Shown here: positions 37,201 through 48,531 of the stretch, one piece after another
How positions within the stretch are numbered: the first letter of the stretch is position 1
Layout: each line of letters starts with the position of its first letter
NCBI GenBank assembly: GCA_905250075.1
Contig: CAJNOP010000045.1
Coordinates: 978,017 to 1,042,016, forward strand
DNA length: 64,000 nucleotides
Reading direction: 5' to 3'
Source: Rotaria sp. Silwood1
Taxonomy: Eukaryota > Rotifera > Eurotatoria > Philodinida > Philodinidae
Made by a program: the position numbers and the translations under genes
The notes under the pieces: model-generated
What the model saw: only the letters and a program-made list of their open reading frames with translations
Database searches by the model: none
What the model was told of the DNA's origin: nothing

Positions 37201-40200
37201 AGAGCAAAATGAGATGTGACATATCTGTGTGTCGAAAATCTTCAAGCATCAAATATCATGAGATTATTGAAATTTTTTAATAAAATCAAAAGAAAGATGC
37301 TTCTTGGATCTTCTATAAATTTATCAACTACTCGAATATTATTTCAGATTCTTTTTCACTATTACTATTGATAAGAAAACTCAAAACTACAACTATTCTA
37401 AAGTTCAGCTCGTTACTAAAAAAAAGTAACAAAACAGACAGAATTCGTATAGAATTTTCAAGGCAACTTAGAAAACTAATACGAAAAGAAAAGACTATAA
37501 ATACTAATGTGCAATGTATCAAAATTTTCTATATTCATTTTGATTATTGTTTTCTATTATTTTAGTTAAGTCCATACGATGTATTTGTACGTAATTGTCA
37601 GATTCATCTAGCTGATGAAAAACTTGATAAACGCTTTATGTTTGATATACAAGCTATTGAAAAAGGTGCATCATCAGATAAAATGATTGTTTTTACATTT
37701 CAAGCAATGGCTGAAGAAGATCTTGAAGGATGGATATCAGTTATGGGAGGACAAATAAATATATCTAAACCACAAATATCATCAAAAACTGAAATGCAAA
37801 GTAAAATTTTTCTTTTTATCACGAAAACTGAAGAAAAAACAAAAATACCTTTTTTTAAACTAGATGAATTAGATGAAACTGGTTTAGATTTTATAAAAAA
37901 ATGTATTCGAATAATTGAACGTCGAGGTTTACATGAACAAGGACTTTATCGTATTGTTGGTATGCAATCAAAAGTAAATTCAGTTGTAGCTGCACATTTT
38001 GGTAAAAAAAAAAGCTTTTTCTTTTTTTTTATAATTCAAAAAAGCAAAGAATCATATCTTTTTATTTAGATTCACATAAAACTAATGCACAAAAATTATC
38101 AACACCTGTTGATGAAGAAATGGAATTAAAAACAGTTTGTTCAGCACTTAAACTTTATTTAAGAACATTAAAAGAACCTGTATTTACATTTAAATTACAT
38201 AATCGATTTATTGAAGCAGCAAGTATGAAAATTTAAGATTTTTTATTTTTATATAGATTTTAAATTTAATTATTTAATTAATTTTTTAGTGATTGATGAT
38301 AAAGCTGATCGTATTCGAACATTGCATAGTTTATTAAAAGAATTACCCAAAGCAAACTATGAACTATTACATATTCTTATGGCACATTTACATAAGTGAA
38401 TAAAAGATTTTTTTTTTTTTTTGTAATTCGAAAATTTCAAATGTTTTTTTTTTGTTTTTTAGAGTATCAAAATTTCATGAAAAAAATTTAATGACACCTG
38501 TTAATTTGGGTGTTTGTTTTGGTCCATCATTACTTCGACCAGAAGTTGAAACTGTCTCATCAATATATGATATTAAATTTCGTAATGCTATTGTTGAATT
38601 AATTATAATACATTATGAAAAAATGTTTAAAACAAAACTTGATCAAAAAGATATTGATGAAATGGTTGACACAAATGAAAATGGTGAAAATGTTGTTGCT
38701 AATCTAGGCACGTCTTTATCATCATTAGCTGTAAGATTATATAATTGAATTTAATACATAGATATAAAATACATAATTGATTATGTTTCTTTTTATAGTC
38801 AATGGCAAGACGACAACCATCAAAAACAAGTGACATAATTGAAACGACAAGTGATATACGTCGACAAGGTTTATCTAATCAAGATTTTAATTTAAGTGTT
38901 ACAAATAAACATATTTACACATCAACGTCAGAAGATATAACTAGAAAAGATTGTAAGTTATTATTAATTAAATTTTCAATTTAAAAAAAAATTGTGTATT
39001 TTGTTTTAATAATTGACAAATACAAAAATCAAATATAGAGATGTAAACCAATGTATTGATAAGCGACAGTGATGAATATTTAAAAATCATATATCTATTT
39101 TTGTGTCGCAGTGGCAGTTCAGCCGATTGGCTTACACTTCTATTCAAGTATTAAGGTTTATGAAGTAATTTAAAAGACTATCTTTTGATGTAGAATAGGA
39201 ATGTATGAGACTAAAGTCACTTGAGCAAAATTGTTTTATGCATCATTTTAATTCATTAAATAATGAAGATTTAAGATTGTTTTTTTTTTCGTAGACCTCG
39301 CACGAATACATTGTGAAAAGATCTGAGTCCAAATCGAAACATAAAAAAAAAAAGAAATTATTTCGACGAAAACAAACAGAAATTTGGTTTCTCACATCTT
39401 TTATTCTATGAAGATAAAGATCTTCTTTCAATTGTGTCTTTTAAATGTAGAATCTCATCTTAACATCAACATAGATTTGTTCTATTGATTAATCGGTATT
39501 TTTCAGTATTTAACTTCACATTTAAACAAAATTTGCTATCAAGCTTTACTAAAGTCATATTATAAAGATTTGAAAATCAAAATATAAATGATATCAATAT
39601 TGAGTTTTTATAGAAAATGAAAACTCGTCGGAAAAGGAGATTTAGTAGTAATTTGAGCTAGAGGATTACCAAAAAGTTTCAAAATTTTAAACTTATCATG
39701 GAAGATTATATTTAGATAATCCAGGAAAACAGATAGTCTTCGAGAAATTTTTCTAGTATCAGATTTGTAGAGTTCTCTTTGCCGGTAATTTCGATAATTT
39801 AGTTTTTGCAGTTAGCTATACATAATCTTCAATTATATGGCTGAAGTTCTGAAACTTTTGATTGTTTCGTAGTTCATCATTATTTTATGAATTATTATTT
39901 ATACATATAAATTTCATTTTCAACGAGCTTCTGTTTGATATAAAACTCAATTTTGATATGATTTTCAATCTTGTATACTTATTTTTATTGTATAATTATT
40001 TTCTTTTTCTTTTAGCTAGTTCAAGTAGTAGTTTAGAATCATTAAGTGCATCATCAACCGGTGTTCAATCATTACCAAGTTCCAATTTATTCAGTAGTCA
40101 AACACGTTCAACTTCTTTATCATCTTGTACAAGACAAGCATCATCCGAAAAATCAAGTCGTTTATCAATTACAAATAGTCCTTCATCGTCAAAATTGGAA

Positions 40201-40647
40201 CCAACAAGTAGTGCATCTTTATCGATAAAAGCAATACGAACACCACAAACAACAAGTGTTACATCAAAAATGTTAGTGATTTGTTATAACTATCTATACA
40301 AATAGAATTTAATAATTTTTTTTTTGTTAAGGCAAACTCGTGGTGTAACTTTATATCAATGTGTAGCTGATAATGATTCCGAATTATCGTTTAATGCAAA
40401 TGAAATCGTAACACAAAGTAAAATTTTTGCAAAAAAAAAATGATTCATTTTTATAGATTATTTTCATTTGTTTTAGTTCGACCATCGAAAGAACCTGGAT
40501 GGGTATGTTGTTTAAAATTAAATATTAGAATAAGAATTATTTTTTATTATTATTATTTTTTTTTTTTGTGAAAAGGTCATGGGTACAATTAATGGTAAAA
40601 CTGGGTTAATACCAGAAAATTATATAAATTTTACTGGTGGTATATGA
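34255..40647 (+). CDS. GRAF-family RhoGAP (BAR-PH-RhoGAP-SH3)
   Basis: Twenty exons sum to 831 aa. Residues 1-235 are a BAR domain starting LPPLEFTEALTDSPEFR, as in GRAF/oligophrenin. A PH domain follows (about 265-375, GYLFLVERN to DLEGWISVMGG). The RhoGAP domain (about 395-590) has the catalytic arginine finger in GLYRIVG (about Arg442), NLMTPVNLGVCFGPSL and the LK..LRTLKEPVF region. After a Ser/Thr-rich linker, residues about 771-831 form an SH3 (LYQCVADNDSELSF, GTINGKTGLIPENYINF). The SH3 points to the ARHGAP26/10/42 group rather than OPHN1, which lacks it. Such proteins bind curved membranes and switch off RhoA or Cdc42 in endocytosis and adhesion. Most introns are 45-75 nt, but two are long (35810-37565 and 38953-40015); both interrupt the gene without any recognised gene inside. 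Confidence 0.93.
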
Positions 40648-42758
40648 TGATATACAATTTTATTCTTATCATCTTTTTTTTCTTGTGATATCAAGTACAT
40701 CAATTCGAATACATCTTCTTTATCGATCATATATATTTCATTTGTTTTTGTTTGTTTGTTTCATCTTGTAACGTGACTCTAGTCGATATGAATCACCGGC
40801 TGTATTTTTTGGTTTTGGTTTTAAAAAAAGAAAATCATTTCATAAGAATGAAATTTGTTTATTTTTCTTTTGTTTATTTGTATAAGAATGAATCTTTATT
40901 TTATTTCTGTACATTGTATCAATTAATCAAACTTTGATGTGTGTGCGTTTTCTTAACCGAATGGTGCTCTATATTAAAAAAAAAAATATATATATATATA
41001 TATTTTTGGTGTCTATTTTGTCCATGAAGAAAAAAGAATGAATATCTTATATGATTTTTTTTTCTTTTTGCTATAAATGATCGTATTCTTTCTGTTTTTC
41101 TATTGTATTATTACTCGCAGTTATATGTATATTTCTTTTTGCGTGTGTGTATTGATTAGCTGCACGAGTTTTTTTTTCTTGATTTGTTCAATTTTTTTTT
41201 TTGGTCTGTCTATAAAAGAAAATATTTGTATGGTGCTAAATATGATTCTGTAAGAATTGAACAATTAAAGGTCATCTCATATTTGCATAAGAAATATTTC
41301 GAGAAGGCTTTTTTTTTTTGGTTGACTTCTTCGAGTCTATATGCAAAGGTAATTTATGTAATATTTGATCAGTTATTTATTTTGAGTAAATTTAACTCAG
41401 AAACCTTGTCATATAGCACTTTCTATATTGAATAGAAATAATATTGGTTAGATGTTTTTTTTAAGAAGTACATTCATTTGTTTTATTTCAAGAGCCAGCC
41501 TATCAGGGATATTAGTAATATTCACAGAGCTGCTGATGCATGCGGAAACTGAAAGGTACCTGTGAGTTGCCGGCAGCCAAATTATCTTGTTCTTGGACAA
41601 ACTACTTGTCATCGGGAAGTTAAACTGCAATGATTAACGAAAAAAAGAGAAAAAAAAAATTCGTTTTAAGAACTATATTAACTTCAATACGAATAGCTTT
41701 TGTTTATTTGGAAGAATATTCCATATATTTCTGAGATTGATAAAATTCCAACCATCGTTATGATATATTTCGAATTAATTTATAATATAACATGCTTGAC
41801 ATACTGCAAGATTTATGTGGGATAAAAAATGAGATCGAGTTACATATCTATTAGCTAAGGTCAATGTCAACTAAACTATTTGTTGATGGTTCATAGATGC
41901 TTGTTTAGTTCTTCTGCTATTGATGATAATGACATTATATTAATCTTTTTCTTATGATTGTTTCTTAGATAACATTAGCTATTACTTTCTATCTTATGAT
42001 AGATAAATGAAGCATTTTATTTATAAAGACGAAGAAAGAAACATAGTGAATCTTTATTTGTCTTGAATAATATATTTAATATTGCATAAAAACTAAATTT
42101 TATGTCTTTTTTTTTTTTTTATAAATTTATATACGTATTGATAATTTTTTCACATGCTAATTCATACATCGATGAACACACACATGTATATATCATGACA
42201 CTTATTTCCTCTTTCTATGACCTTATAATAACAACTATGCAATAGAAGATAAACATATTAGTTTTAAAGATAAGTAAATATGATATTTTCTAATGATACT
42301 TCAGCAGACATACTTTACTTGTAATATAGATAGTGATTAATATTACTTCTTTCGCAATCAATCGTACATTATCTATATTTTAATGAGGAAAAAAAAATAA
42401 GGCAGATATAGAACAGATAATAAAATTTTGATTTATCATTTAACAATCATTCTAATAACAAATTGAATTGATTTGTACGATAATAAATATTATATATTTA
42501 TTAACAATCAATGTACTTTTAATATCTCTTTGTTAATCTTTATTTTATATCTAAAAGTTTGTTCATGTATTTTGAAATTTTTTTCTATTTTGTTTTCATC
42601 AATCAGAAAACTTCATCGTTTATCGATTACTTTTTTTTTTCTTTCAATTTATTCATCACCTTTCTCTTTCAAGATTTTGTCAATATGTATATTAACATGA
42701 TTCATTTTTAATTGTGTTAAATAAACAAAACAAAAAAAAAATATATTTTTTTTTGTTT
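40648..42758. other. Convergent 3' region, RhoGAP and kinase genes
   Basis: Two kb between convergent genes. It contains an AT microsatellite at about 40,986-41,004, T-run-rich 3'UTR sequence, and a small patch of more balanced composition at 41,448-41,640 whose frame resembles no known family. No gene is supported. Confidence 0.4.
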
Positions 42759-43712
42759 CTAAAAACCATTTACAACATAATGATGCAAAGAAAGTTGTTC
42801 AGCTGTTGGTCGATATTTTGTTCGAACACGTAAACATTGTTTCATTGCATCATAAACACCTGCAGAAACCTTTGTATCAATTGGAAGATCATGATTTAAA
42901 TGTTTTAAATAATAGATCTTTTCAAAATTGCTATTCAATGCATATAATGGACGAAAACCAGTTGCCATTTCATGAAGAAGAATACCTAATGACCATATAT
43001 CACTTTTATAACCATATTTAGGTGGCAAACCTGATGGTGCTTTATGCATTTCTGGTGCACTATAATCAGGTGTTCCAGCCCATATACGTCGTTTAGATGT
43101 TACCATACGAGGTAATGTAAATGAAACACCTATAATTTAATAGATACAAAAATAAAACAAAAAAAATAACACTTAACAGTAATATGAAAATTTAATTTAA
43201 CCTAAATCAATAATACGTATTTGTCCATCTGGTAAAACAATAATATTTTCTGGTTTAAGATCTGAATGTACAATACGTGCACGATGTAAATATTTTATAC
43301 CATCAATAAGTTGACGCCAAAAATTATGTACAATTTGTGGTGATAATTGTGGTGTAGGTGAATTAGGATATTTAGGTATATAATAACGAAGTGGTGTACC
43401 TTGTTCCATAGCAATAACACCGGACTGTTTTATATCATAATCAAATATACGTATAATATATGGATTAATTGATTGTAAACGTAATAAATATTGAAGTTCT
43501 TTTTGAAAACTTTGTCGACGTGATATTGTTGATGCTCTTACAGTAACATTTTGATGTTCTAAATCAATGATTTTCAAAGCTAAGGATTGTTTTGTGACTG
43601 TATTATGTGCTGAATAGACTTTTGAATGAAGACCAAAACCAAGCATGCCATCAATTTGATATAATCCATGTCGTAATTGTAAATGACGTCCTGGTAACAT
43701 AACGTCACCCAT
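42759..43712 (-). CDS. TTK/Mps1-like protein kinase, copy 1
   Basis: Two exons (43202-43712, 42759-43129) give 293 aa, essentially a bare kinase domain. A glycine loop (GFGLHSKVY), the VAIK-type lysine (LALKIID, Lys47), the catalytic loop VHSDLKPENI (Asp151) and the APE motif (GTPDYSAPEM) are present. The Mg-binding motif is DLG instead of DFG. The HSD/KPEN loop and short length resemble the TTK (Mps1) branch, though no N-terminal TPR part is present. All main catalytic residues remain, so activity is plausible. The next gene upstream on the same strand is a related kinase with its intron at a different place, so the two are diverged paralogs rather than a fresh tandem copy. Confidence 0.88.
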
Positions 43713-44051
43713 AATAAGTTCTTTTTTTTTCTACTTCTTTTTCTATCAACAATATTTCGATAGTTGCTCTGTCATTCGAACCTATTATACACTATTAAGA
43801 ACAACGGCTTCGTCTATCATGCATACAAATATAAACGCAATGAAAAAAATGAAAAGGTGAGAGGGAGTATTGCGGTTAGCTCGCGCATGTACATACGTAT
43901 GAAGAAAAAAAGATAGTAAGAGAGCAATACTGGACAAAGGAAGAAATGTAGGAGCTGAACAATCATCAATTGAAGTTTTTTTTTATATTGATGTGCAATT
44001 CTTCCTTCACATATATTGCATCATACTCAGGTACATATAGATATATTGAGC

Positions 44052-44069
44052 ATATATATATATATATAT
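44052..44069. repeat. AT microsatellite
   Basis: A short pure AT run in the 0.5-kb gap between the two kinase genes. The rest of that gap (43,713-44,201) shows no gene. Confidence 0.85.
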
Positions 44070-44201
44070 CGATCTGTGACGAGTCAGTTAGTTATCGTAC
44101 AAAGATAGGCCATTTGAAATAACGAGAATATAACTTTAAAAAACAATAAAGAGAAAAGTAAATGAAAAATGACAAAAAAGAAAAGTTTTTATCTAATTTT
44201 T

Positions 44202-45154
44202 TTAACGTTTTCCTGACAAATATCGATGATTTAATAATTGTTCGGTAGTTGGACGTCGACGATGATTTGAACGTAAACAACGTTTAAGAATATCTCGTAG
44301 ATTTTTATCAGGATGATCAGGTATGCTTATATCTCTTTGTAATCGTCCTAAAAATCTTAATTTAGTTTGATTACCACCTAAACCATGTAAAGGTCGATAA
44401 CCGAATGCCATTTCAAATAGTATAATACCAAGCGCCCATACATCAGCTTTATAACCAAATTTTGATTGAGCACTTACGCCAACTCGAGAATTAATCATTT
44501 CTGGAGATACATAATCTATTTTGAAAAAAAAAGAAAACAAAAACAAATTTGTTTTTTATTTTTATTGATTCATATTTATGAGAATTTACCTGGTGTTCCA
44601 GCAGCTGTACGTAAATGACTTGTGACATTTGGTGGTAATTGAAAACTTATACCCATATCAATAAGTCTTAATGATGTTCCATCTGGACCAACTTGAATAA
44701 AATTTTCAGGTTTACAATCACCATGTACAATTCGAATTCGATGTAAATAATAAATAGCTTCAACCATTTGTGACCAAAATCTATGAATAAGATGTGATGG
44801 CATTGGTGTTCGAGATAAAACATATTCAAGTAAAGTATCACGAAATGTTTTACCACGTTCCATAACAATTATTCCATATAGATCATTATAATCATGATTA
44901 AATATACGAATAACATATGGATTAAATGATTGTAAATATAAAAGCATCTCAATTTCTTTCCAAAATAATTGTTGACCAAATTCTGTTTCAGCAATGGAAT
45001 TTAATAATCCACGAGCAAAATTTATTATTTTAATAGCTACTGGTTGACCAGTATCTAGATCATAACCACCATAAACAGTACTATGAAGACCCTGACCAAT
45101 TTCTTCTTCAAGTATATAAGGAACATCACGTACAACAATACTATTACCAAACAT
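44202..45154 (-). CDS. TTK/Mps1-like protein kinase, copy 2
   Basis: Two exons (44590-45154, 44202-44515) give 292 aa. The glycine loop IGQGLHSTVYGG, Lys42 (VAIKII), catalytic loop VHGDCKPENF (Asp146) and GTPG-YVSPEM are recognisable; DFG is replaced by DMG. The Leu normally after the catalytic Asp is Cys here. Residues such as NPYVIRIF, the W in the RFWSQ helix and the end RRRPTTEQLLNHRYL are shared with the neighbouring copy. Like that copy it lacks any extra domain. Its intron lies after the activation-segment GTPG, about 20 residues later than the intron of the neighbour. TTK-like affinity is inferred from the catalytic loop only. Confidence 0.88.
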
Positions 45155-47390
45155 TATTGAACAATTTTAAAATAATTTTACTTTCAATACCTAACTATTT
45201 TTTACTAGAACATGCAAAACATAATGATTGCAACAGACATTTATAGATAGTCAAATGTACATGCACTTCAAAAGATAAATGCATAAAAACCTTCAAGTCG
45301 CAAGGTAGTTGGACTCTAAATGAGTATGAAGGAAGGTTAAATGAAACAGTTTATAAGGATGTATGCATATTTTCATGGCGTTACGCATAAATATTCACTA
45401 TTGGTTTATTTCATGCTTGTTCTCCCATTTTCATTTATGCCGCAATGAGAAGACTCATTTTCATAAACAACAAGGTTCTCTCCATAGACTGGTTCTTTTT
45501 TTTTTTTTACATCATTTTTTCTTAACTGATATAGTAGTTTTCAATCATAATAATTGAAACTTTATATAAAACTTATCCAATAGATCTTCACTGAATGAAA
45601 TCGTGTTCGATATTAATGATACGACACATTTCTCTATTACGAATCAATTTATCATTTATAATAAGATGTCTATACATGTCTATGTATAGACATACATAGA
45701 GAATTCAAAAAAAGTTTTAAAGTTGATTTTATCTAAAAGCAACAAGAAATGTTGTATTATTATTTGAATTTGCATATAGTTCATATATTCTATATTATAA
45801 ATCTTGATGTATCATATATACGTATGAAAATATAGTAATAAATGTTAGAATATTTGATGTCCGTTGATTGAAAATTGAAAACTGAAAGGAAACATTATTT
45901 TTGGAAGGATAGATTGTCATTGAATATCAATTAATGCATAGCGTCAATTTATATTGATGACACTATTTTTATACACTATGCTTTTTGAATGGGCTCATCA
46001 ATCTAAATATGAATAATTAGTCATTGATTACTATTTTGTACTAGATATGAATGACATGGTGCTGAACTGACTTTAATGACTGTAACATTTCATACGAAAC
46101 AAACAATGTTATAATCATATGTAATTGATCATATAAAATACTATCAAAACTGTACATTTGAAATTTGAGTCATATTTGTTATTTTCTAATTTGTGAATTG
46201 ATTATTTTGAATCTTTTGATTTGTCATAATTTTTTATAGGTAAATTATTCATATCTAGATTTATTATCAATGTATGATTATTTATTTTTATAATAACGAT
46301 TCTATTCAGAAAACTTCATTAAGTAATGAAGTATTACTCATTTTAAACTGTCACTATACTGTTCTAAATATTACATAAGACATGACCTTCCAGAAAAAGA
46401 AATTTCATCACTGAATGATACTGGAATTTTCTGTCAATATATATCGAATGATATGAAAATGTATTGCTACACGTCTATTCAAAAGTTTAACATAACAGAA
46501 CTTATGATACCTATGAATAGAGAACTTGATGAACTATGAATGGACATTAATACTGAAAGAACAACGAATCTTATCTTTTTTAAAAATGGTTTAAGAACTT
46601 TTCAATGCTTCAAGGATAAATATATATATATGGGCGTGCTTCACTCTAGGATGCCCCAACTTGCTTTCTTTCTATTATTAGTTAAAAAACCTAACAAATG
46701 TTCGGACCAAATTATTACCCTCATCGTTAAACTACTAAATTTAAAATATTAGCTGCTGATGTCTGTCTTATATGAAATTATTCAGTTCCTGAAATCGTGA
46801 CCTATCGTTTTTTAAGAGACTGAATAATTTCATATAAGACGACAATCAGCAGCTAATATTTTAAATATATTAGTTTAACGATGAGGATGATAATTTGGCT
46901 CGAATATGGTTAGACTTTTTAATTGATAATGGAAAGAAAGCAAATTGGGGCATCCTACGGTTAAGTACGCCCATATTATAAGTGTGCAAGTTTATCTTGC
47001 TTTAAAAATAAATATTGATATAAACGAGAAAATATTTGAATATTTCACAGACAAACTCCTTGTAATTGATTGATCAAAATTATATATTTACATGAATACC
47101 TATTCTTTTATGTTAAATAATTTCGATCATCTTTTCTTAATCAATATTCTCGATTTCTTATTGTATTGTTCGTGTACAAAATACATATATATATATATAT
47201 ATATTTAACATTAGAGGAACAATCGAATGGGCGGATATTAATGATTCTATTAAAGCTTTGAAAAGATATTGTAGTTGAATACCACCTTTTGTTCATATAT
47301 ATGGAATTTTTTTTTAAATGGTTATTCATTCATTGACATACACACAAACAATAAGCTCTTTTAAAAATATATATACATTTATAATAAAGT
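45155..47390. other. Intergenic with one foldback element
   Basis: About 2.2 kb of AT-rich DNA upstream of the kinase pair. Apart from the inverted repeat at 46629-46975 and an AT microsatellite near 47,186-47,204, no gene or RNA is recognised. Confidence 0.45.
46629..46975. mobile_element. Foldback MITE, 347 bp
   Basis: Arms of about 157 bp (46629-46786 and 46819-46975) mirror each other around a 32-nt loop. The outer ends are TATGGGCGTGCTT and AAGTACGCCCATA, and the innermost 40 bp (AATATTAGCTGCTGAT, TCTTATATGAAATTATTCAGT) pair almost perfectly. The outer parts have drifted more. No coding capacity and no certain target duplication because the left flank is an AT run. Age appears intermediate between the elements at 18.6 and 26.2 kb. 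Confidence 0.8.
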
Positions 47391-48411
47391 TCAACTCATC
47401 ATATCGCCACGTTTTGGTTTATCATTAACTAAAATTAAAGTAAATCAATTTAGGATGTTCATAAAGTTTTGAAAATATAGTATATACCTTTCCATAAATC
47501 ACAGAATTCTCCATACGTATCTTCTGGACAAATACAATTGCCTGTAGTTCGATGACATATACCGAGACCACATGGTTTACACATATGCTCGCACATCCTT
47601 CCCCAACGATAGGGTGGACAAGGAAAATCAAAATCGTTTCTTATTAATGTACTAGTCGTTGTTGTTGTTGTTAAAATATCAAGTGATGATCGTCTTAATA
47701 ACAGTGCGAATGGTTTAGAAGTCATTGAACGAGATAAAATTACTGTAGCAGTTGTCGTTGGTAGCGTTGTTACTGTTGTTGTTGTTGTGTTTGACATATT
47801 CATTAAACCATAATGATTGTTTACAGTAGTATTAATAATAACAGGACGAATAAGTTTATTTAATAAAAAAATTCCGAGACCAATAAGTAATAATAAAAGA
47901 AGTGAAATAATACATGCACATATAGCTAAATTTTTATTTTCCAAATAAAAAAGAACAGGTGATGTACTACTATGAGTAGTACTACTTGTTGAACAATTTT
48001 CATCATTATGCTCATCTTTAGCATGATCATAAAAGTTCTCATTGGAATGTGGAAGATCATTTAAACTACTTTTAACAATATCAATTGGTTTTGAAGGATA
48101 CTAAAAACAAAACAACAACAACAACAATAATAACAATAAAATCAATATTTAGAAAGAAAAATAAGAAGAACAACAATAACTGCTTATTATTAATCTCATA
48201 CTAAACTTACTTTTTCAAAATACTGAATTGGATTATCATAAGTATTTGCAAATGTATTATCATAATGTTCACTACTATTAATATACGATGATGACGTAGC
48301 TGATCCAACATCACCAGCTATAGTTACATCATATAAAAGATTTTCACATATATTTATAGGTGGAAATGTTTTTAAATAGGAACGAAATGGTCGATTTACA
48401 ATTGATGAACG

Positions 48412-48443
<32 letters not shown>

Positions 48444-48531
48444 TTGTTGTCGTACGGGCATAAATTCGATTGCTATATAATGTTTGATGAGGAGAACGAA
48501 TATCAAACGGTGTTGTTGCATGTGTTGTCAT
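47391..48531 (-). CDS. Type II membrane protein with EGF-like Cys domain
   Basis: Three exons (48211-48531, 47488-48100, 47391-47428) give 323 aa. No signal peptide is seen. The N-terminal 160 residues are hydrophilic, with a Thr/Ala repeat (ATATATA, from a GTTGCT microsatellite) and Ser/Asp-rich sequence. A single transmembrane helix (about 165-187, CACIISLLLLLLIGLGIFLL) follows. The C-terminal side has Asn-x-Thr sites, long Thr runs as in mucin-type stalks, and an eight-cysteine module (CPPYRWGRMCEHMC, GICHRTTGNCICPEDTYGEFC) like a laminin/MEGF EGF repeat. By topology rules the Cys module is probably extracellular. The last exon adds only a dozen residues. No family member is recognised. 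Confidence 0.75.

Noticed and set aside
35810-37565. Gene or element in the long RhoGAP intron
   Set aside because: No inverted or direct repeats and no coding frame beyond chance were seen, despite some more GC-rich patches.
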